Source of the DNA: RGIG995 sp045542115
GTDB taxonomy: Bacteria; Bacillota; Clostridia; Oscillospirales; UBA644
Reading direction: 5' to 3'
DNA length: 64,000 bases
Assembly: GCA_045542115.1 (NCBI GenBank)
Contig: JAZQKK010000022.1
Span: 3,431-67,430, forward strand
This document shows, one piece after another, positions 59,542 through 64,000 of this stretch. The translations under genes and the position numbers were made by a program. The stretch's first letter is position 1, and every line of letters starts with the position of its first letter. A model generated the notes under the pieces. That model had not been told where the DNA came from. It was given only the letters and a program-made list of their open reading frames with translations, and made no database searches.

Positions 59542-61512
59542 ATGAAATTTCGACAGGTCCATCTGGATTTTCATACAAGCGAGTTCATCGATGAAATCGG
59601 AAGCCGCTTTGACAAGAAACAGTTTCAGCAAATGCTGCAACTGGGACACGTGGATTCTATCACGGTCTTTTCTAAGTGCCATCACGGGTGGTCGTATCAT
59701 CCCACAAAGACCAATCAAATGCATCCGGGATTGAAATTTGACCTTTTGAAGGCGCAAATTGAAGCGTGCCACGAAATTGGGGTTAAGGCCCCGGGGTACA
59801 TTTCTGCCGGATACGATGAAAAATACATTCGGCAGCACCCGGAAGACCTGTGCTGTAAACAAGACGGGACACCTCTTCTACCGATGAATGAAGCCAAATA
59901 TCATCTGATCTGTCTGAACTCTCCCTATATTAAACTTTTGGCCGAACAGGTGACCGAATTGTGCGAAAATTACGATGTGGACGGCGTTTTTCTGGATATT
60001 GTTTCTCCTCGCCCGTGCTACTGTCATAACTGTGTCAACGAAATGCGTGCCCGGGGATGGGACCCTTATGACCCGGAAAATGCAAAAAAGTTTGGAGAAG
60101 AAGTTTTTGCCCGTTATACTGACGCAATGCGAAAGGCAGTAGACCGCGTCAAGCCCGGCCTTCCCATCTATCATAACGGAGGTACGACCCCTCCCGGCCG
60201 CCGGGATTGGGAATACCGTTCTTCTCATACAGAGATAGAGTCGTTGCCCACCGGAGGATGGGGGTATGACGATTTGCCCTTCACAGCCCGAAATGTTCAG
60301 TCCCACGATGGACGGGATTATCTCGGTATGACCGGGAAATTTCATTTGACCTGGGGGGAATTCGGTGGTTATAAACACGAAAATGCACTGATTTACGAGA
60401 CGGCCCTTGCCGTTGCCAACGGAGGGAAGTGCTCTGTTGGAGACCAAATGCATCCGTTGGGAGAACTGGACAGGGAGACCTACCGTATTATCGGAGAAGC
60501 TTATGGCAGAATTGAAGAACGGGAACCTTGGCTGGACCACGTTTCCCCTGTGACACAAATCGGTCTTTTGTCCTGTCGGGGAAATGGCATTGAACTCAAT
60601 GGAGTGGATGAACCTGCCGCAAAACTTTCCGACATCGGTGCGTTGCGTATCTTGTTGGAGGGTCATTATCTTTTCGACGTGTTGGACGGAAAAGACGATT
60701 TTTCTCCTTACAAATTGCTGATTCTACCGGATGGGATTATTATCGACGAAGCGTTGCGAACGAAATTAGATTCCTTTGTTTCGAACGGCGGAAAATTGCT
60801 GGCAACGGGAACGTCCGGCTTGGTAGACGGGGCTTTTGCTTACGATTTCGGGGTTCGCTACGAAGGTCCGGAATCGGTCACGCCCGTTTATTTTACCCCG
60901 AAGCAGAAGATGGGCTCTTGCGGGCTTGCCGATTACGTATTGTATTCCCCCGCAGAGAAGGTCACGTTGACCGGACGTTCTTTGGGAGACCGAAAGTACC
61001 CTTATTTTGTCCGCACCGTAGAACATTTTTGTTCCCATCGTCACGCGCCCCAACGCCCGGATACTGTGTCGGTGGGAATGGCGGAAGGAAAGGACGGAAT
61101 TTACATCCCCAACCGTATTTTTGAGGAGTATGCCTCAGTGGGACCGCAAATCGCAAAACAGATGATCTGCTTTGCGCTGGACCGGATGCTTGGTGATGAA
61201 AAACTCTTGACGGTTCAACTCCCTTCCCAAGGCATCGTTACCTTGATGGAGCAGCCGGAACAGCGCCGTGCCGTGTTGCATCTCCTTTATGCTCCCCGCA
61301 CCGTAAAAGGTACGAACAAAATTGAAGTAATTGAGGACTGTGTTCCTTTGACGGACGTTTCCGTTACTCTTCGTACTGACAAACCCCTTCGCACTGTTGC
61401 TCTCGTTCCGGAGCAACGTTGCTTAGCGTTTACGCAATCCGACGGAGTCGTCCGGTTCACTGTTCCCCAAGTGAAGATTCACGAAATGGTGGAAGTTGCT
61501 TATGAGGATTGA
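59542..61512 (+). CDS. Putative glycoside hydrolase (GHL6 TIM barrel with trimerization-like domain)
   Basis: 656 residues. The N-terminal barrel has the GHL6-type opening RQVHLDFHTSEFID near residue 4, SITVFSKCHHGWSYHPTK near 39, a catalytic-type VDGVFLDIVSPRPCYC near 148 and LTWGEFGGYKHENALIYE near 270. From about 385 a Rossmann-like beta-galactosidase-trimerization/GATase-type domain follows (DGKDDFSPYKLLILPDG), then a C-terminal beta-domain. No signal peptide, so oligosaccharides would be processed in the cytoplasm. Substrate unknown (fucosidase- or galactosidase-type activities are possible). Paired with an AraC regulator 4 nt downstream. Confidence 0.82.
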   Translation: MKFRQVHLDFHTSEFIDEIGSRFDKKQFQQMLQLGHVDSITVFSKCHHGWSYHPTKTNQMHPGLKFDLLKAQIEACHEIGVKAPGYISAGYDEKYIRQHPEDLCCKQDGTPLLPMNEAKYHLICLNSPYIKLLAEQVTELCENYDVDGVFLDIVSPRPCYCHNCVNEMRARGWDPYDPENAKKFGEEVFARYTDAMRKAVDRVKPGLPIYHNGGTTPPGRRDWEYRSSHTEIESLPTGGWGYDDLPFTARNVQSHDGRDYLGMTGKFHLTWGEFGGYKHENALIYETALAVANGGKCSVGDQMHPLGELDRETYRIIGEAYGRIEEREPWLDHVSPVTQIGLLSCRGNGIELNGVDEPAAKLSDIGALRILLEGHYLFDVLDGKDDFSPYKLLILPDGIIIDEALRTKLDSFVSNGGKLLATGTSGLVDGAFAYDFGVRYEGPESVTPVYFTPKQKMGSCGLADYVLYSPAEKVTLTGRSLGDRKYPYFVRTVEHFCSHRHAPQRPDTVSVGMAEGKDGIYIPNRIFEEYASVGPQIAKQMICFALDRMLGDEKLLTVQLPSQGIVTLMEQPEQRRAVLHLLYAPRTVKGTNKIEVIEDCVPLTDVSVTLRTDKPLRTVALVPEQRCLAFTQSDGVVRFTVPQVKIHEMVEVAYED

Positions 61513-61515
61513 CTG

Positions 61516-62298
61516 ATGGTTGCGCCGATTTTGATTGCTGTGGGGGTTGCCTGGGGCAGTCCTGAATATTGGAGCGATGCCTTATCACGGGTCAATCGCA
61601 TCCACGTTCCTTTGTCCGGCGTAGCGGAATACGAGGATTTTCAAGGGGTTTTACGGTTGGAGCCCGGGACTGCGTATTTGATGACCAATGGATATGCTAA
61701 GAATTTTCATCTCCTCCCGGGAAGCGATTATCTCCATTTGTATTTCGATTTCAACTGTACGCCTCCGCTTCTCAACCGACCGGCCTTGCAAATTCGTAAG
61801 GAAGAAGACACGGTTCTTTTTTCCCTTTTCTCCGCGGCGATTTCGCTGATCGAAACGATAAAACCCCTTGACGGAAAAAGCCGTATCGTTGAGAAAAATC
61901 TGCCCCTGTTCCGAGAGCTGGAAGGGTTGTGCAAGACTATTTGTTCCTACCTCTTTCGTACGTACGATATCCCTACGATACAAGACCCGAAGGTGGCTCA
62001 GGCGCTGGATTATATTCGAGAGCATTATTCCGAACCGATTGGGAATACGGAAATTGCCAGTGCCCTCCACATTGACAATCGCTACTTAATTCGTCTATTC
62101 CGCCGTTATCTGTCGGTAACCCCCTATCAATATCTCACGCAATATCGCATTGAACGGGGCAGAGAACTGCTCCGTCGCGGGGTCAGTGTCAGCGAAACGG
62201 CGTACGCCTGCGGATATCAGAGTGAGACTGCCTTCCGCTTGGCCTTCAAGCGGATTATCGGATTTCCCCCGTCCTTTCCCAATTATCCGTTGAAATAG
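61516..62298 (+). CDS. AraC-family transcriptional regulator
   Basis: 260 residues: an N-terminal cupin-type sensing domain (LRLEPGTAYLMTNGY near residue 47) and a C-terminal double helix-turn-helix (IGNTEIASALHIDNRYLIRLF near 173-193, then VSETAYACGYQSETAFRLAF near 222-241). The GAGGATTG site for its ATG lies within the end of the upstream hydrolase gene. It probably senses the sugar handled by that hydrolase and controls the same operon. Confidence 0.9.
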   Translation: MVAPILIAVGVAWGSPEYWSDALSRVNRIHVPLSGVAEYEDFQGVLRLEPGTAYLMTNGYAKNFHLLPGSDYLHLYFDFNCTPPLLNRPALQIRKEEDTVLFSLFSAAISLIETIKPLDGKSRIVEKNLPLFRELEGLCKTICSYLFRTYDIPTIQDPKVAQALDYIREHYSEPIGNTEIASALHIDNRYLIRLFRRYLSVTPYQYLTQYRIERGRELLRRGVSVSETAYACGYQSETAFRLAFKRIIGFPPSFPNYPLK

Positions 62299-62411
62299 TT
62301 CCGCCGGTCGCTTTTTCTGTGAGTTTGACAAAGAAACCGGCGGAAAAGCGAATGGCCCCTATTCTTGACGAACAAATCTTGATTTGTCTTAAAAAAGACA
62401 CAATTCAGGGC

Positions 62412-62440
62412 TTGACAAACCGCCGTTTTTATGGTATACT
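62412..62440 (+). promoter_or_regulatory. Consensus promoter of the tRNA operon
   Basis: TTGACA (62412-62417), 17-bp spacer, TATACT (62435-62440); 27 bp upstream of tRNA-Leu. Confidence 0.85.
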
Positions 62441-62466
62441 ATTCAAGCATTCAGCAAAGCCTATCT

Positions 62467-62553
62467 GCCGGAGTGGCGGAATTGGCAGACGCCCGGGACT
62501 TAAAATCCCGTGGGAGCAATCCCGTGCCGGTTCGATCCCGGTCTCCGGCACCA
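62467..62553 (+). tRNA. tRNA-Leu (anticodon UAA)
   Basis: Acceptor GCCGGAG pairs with CTCCGGC; anticodon stem CGGGA/TCCCG encloses CTTAAAA (anticodon TAA). There is a long class II variable arm (GTGGGAGCAATCCCGT) and a GGTTCGATCC T loop. CCA is encoded. Confidence 0.97.
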
Positions 62554-62564
62554 AATTTAAATAT

Positions 62565-62642
<78 letters not shown>

Positions 62643-62674
62643 AGTACCGGTGCCAAAAAAGATGCACCGGAGAG

Positions 62675-62700
62675 AACCCGAGGTTTCCTCGGGTTTTCTT
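62675..62700 (+). terminator. Terminator of the tRNA operon
   Basis: AACCCGAGG (62675-62683), TTT loop, CCTCGGGTT (62687-62695), T-rich tail. A smaller CCGGTGC/GCACCGG hairpin (62647-62670) precedes it, perhaps for 3' processing. Confidence 0.85.
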
Positions 62701-62818
62701 TATTTTTCTCGCGTTTTCTCGATTTTTCAAAAATCGAATAACATTGCGGTTAAAAAGATGCAAACCTCGGTTTTCGACCGTCGGGAGGAATCTGAACCAA
62801 AGAATAGGCACTTTATCG

Positions 62819-64000
62819 GTGTTTAAGATCATTCAGGACTTGCTGGCGCCAAGCGGTACGAGAGGAAAAACACAGTTCCAATTGCTCGTCAGCAGACTGC
62901 CCGAAGAGCATAAGGCTCGTTGGTTTGCAGGTGCTGCCTTGAACACATCCGAGCAAGCCATGTCCTCGGTTATGTCCACGGCACTATCCCGTCTGAACGC
63001 CTTCCTTGACTCCGAGTTGGAACAGATCCTCTGCTTCGATACTGCCATCGATGCCGAGAAGTTCTGTAGCACGAAATCTGCCATTTTTATCGTGCTTCCC
63101 GAGGAAGACACCTCCAAACACTTTATGGTGTCTTTGATCGTTCAGCAAATGTACCGTGAGATCCTCGCCGTTGCAGATGAGAATGACGGCCGACTCAAAA
63201 ACAGAGTTATGATGTACCTTGATGAGTTCGGTACGATCCCGAAGATCGAAGGCGCAGAGATGATGTTCTCCGCATCCCGTTCCCGTAGAGTATCTATCGT
63301 AGCTATTATTCAGTCCTTCGCACAGCTCCAAAAGAACTACGGCAAAGAAGGCTGTGAGATCATCACCGATAACACGCAGCTCACGGTGTTCGGCGGCTTT
63401 GCTCCCAACAGCGAATCTGCACAGGTACTGTCCAAGGCTCTTGGAAGCAGAACGGTACAGTCGGGATCTGTGAACCGAGGAAAGAACGATCCTTCTCAGA
63501 GCTTGCAGATGATCGAGCGAGCCTTGCTTACACCGGACGAGCTGAAGTCTCTTCCCAAGGGAACCTTCGTCGTAATGAAGACCGGCTTCCATCCCATGCA
63601 GGTCAAGCTGAAGCTCTTCTTCAAGTGGGGGATCGTATTCCCGAAGGAGATCTATGCCGTTGCGGATAAGGGCAACCGAAAGGTGTCCTATGCCAACAAG
63701 TCCAATCTCGAGGATACAATTGTAATGCTGTATTCTACGCAGAGCGTTGGCGAAAAGATGACCGAGGAAGAACGTGCAACGCACCGTCCCGGTCCCGATC
63801 GAAGAAACCGAACCGACATGGCATTCTCACCTCGCAAGCCAGGAAGAAAACCAAAGGCAGAAGAGGATGATGGCGATGATGCTGAAAAGGGCGACAGTAT
63901 GCCTATGTCACAGTCCAACATTCCCGCAGGTGAAGAAACCGAAATCATAATCAACGAGAAGGGAGATATCGTCGATGAGAGAATTCGAAATGATCTTCCG
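62819..64000 (+). CDS. VirD4/TraG-type conjugative coupling protein, N-terminus missing, runs off the window
   Basis: An open frame of 394 codons to the last base. It matches the C-terminal two-thirds of clostridial VirD4-like coupling ATPases (CD1115 family), which bring relaxosome DNA to the type IV secretion channel. Visible: KARWFAGAALNTSEQAM near residue 33, Walker B-type MMYLDEFGTIPKIEGAE near 137, SFAQLQKNYGKEG near 172, TDNTQLTVFGGFAPNSESA near 190 and a charged tail (PGRKPKAEEDDGDDAEK). The Walker A half and membrane anchor are absent. The GTG at 62819 is only a nominal start, without a ribosome site. Similarity begins abruptly about 180 nt after tRNA-Met, so this is a broken gene, an element boundary or an assembly join. 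An ATG at 63975 in another frame may begin the next gene. Confidence 0.8.
   Translation, partial: MFKIIQDLLAPSGTRGKTQFQLLVSRLPEEHKARWFAGAALNTSEQAMSSVMSTALSRLNAFLDSELEQILCFDTAIDAEKFCSTKSAIFIVLPEEDTSKHFMVSLIVQQMYREILAVADENDGRLKNRVMMYLDEFGTIPKIEGAEMMFSASRSRRVSIVAIIQSFAQLQKNYGKEGCEIITDNTQLTVFGGFAPNSESAQVLSKALGSRTVQSGSVNRGKNDPSQSLQMIERALLTPDELKSLPKGTFVVMKTGFHPMQVKLKLFFKWGIVFPKEIYAVADKGNRKVSYANKSNLEDTIVMLYSTQSVGEKMTEEERATHRPGPDRRNRTDMAFSPRKPGRKPKAEEDDGDDAEKGDSMPMSQSNIPAGEETEIIINEKGDIVDERIRNDLP

Noticed and set aside
62301..62343. CCGCCGGT/ACCGGCGG inverted repeat after the AraC gene as a terminator.
   Set aside because: The loop is long (27 nt) and no T-run follows; only a weak hairpin can be claimed.
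62984..63784. A 266-codon minus-strand frame opposite the coupling protein.
   Set aside because: The plus strand encodes clear VirD4/TraG motifs through the same bases.

Overview
The window looks like the chromosome of a strictly anaerobic, spore-forming Clostridia-type bacterium (Oscillospirales-like, by inference). The evidence is an alpha/beta-type small acid-soluble spore protein, pyruvate:ferredoxin oxidoreductase (PFOR), the ferredoxin/NADPH transhydrogenase NfnAB, a soluble heterodisulfide-reductase-type electron-bifurcation operon, meso-diaminopimelate dehydrogenase, and many near-consensus TTGACA-N17-TATAAT promoters. No genes for oxygen respiration are visible. Two stretches look different by eye in codon use: the left edge (GH36 alpha-galactosidase, 5' end cut by the window) and the right edge (a VirD4/TraG-type coupling protein that starts in mid-protein just after two tRNAs).

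Layout. 1-2105: alpha-galactosidase. 2366-5932: PFOR. 6077-7219: a serine hydrolase. 7451-9725: nfnAB. 9867-20326 (minus strand): one long operon, hdrB-hdrC-hdrA-flxD-flxC-flxB-flxA, then an iron-sulfur subunit and a flavoprotein of the fumarate reductase family, then both class I fumarase subunits and a small membrane protein. 20725-24783: spore protein, AraC regulator, sugar isomerase, LCP cell-wall ligase. 24958-29479: hom-lysC-asd and, convergently, ddh (aspartate/DAP pathway). 29498-32707: topB and a catalytically degenerate serine-hydrolase homologue. 32863-34891: tiny membrane protein, ApbE flavin transferase, NusG-II protein, Gx-type membrane protein. 35012-38595: pgk-tpiA-gpmI. 38749-38940: a promoter, a long folded RNA and tandem terminators. 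39583-49442 (minus strand): pyrimidine operon pyrC-carB-pyrK-pyrD-esterase-pyrF-small protein-pyrE-pyrB-pyrI, behind a probable attenuator; carA is not in it. 49739-57260: acyl-CoA synthetase, a glycosidase-like protein and a five-gene miscellaneous operon. 57339-58797: Crp/Fnr regulator diverging from an Fe-S protein around a palindromic operator. 58967-62298: DUF523, GHL6-type hydrolase plus AraC regulator. 62467-62642: tRNA-Leu(UAA) and initiator tRNA-Met with a one-base insertion in its T arm. 62819-64000: truncated coupling protein.

Most interesting is the 10-kb hdr/flx/fumarate-reductase/fumarase operon. The family content predicts a soluble NADH-dependent complex in which the HdrA flavin bifurcates electrons between ferredoxin and a high-potential acceptor. 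The co-encoded fumarate reductase pair suggests that the acceptor is fumarate, made from malate by the adjacent fumarase. PFOR and NfnAB next door would produce and rebalance the same ferredoxin/NAD(P)H pools. This coupling is an inference. FlxABCD-HdrABC is a known family; I do not know of a characterised version joined to fumarate reductase.
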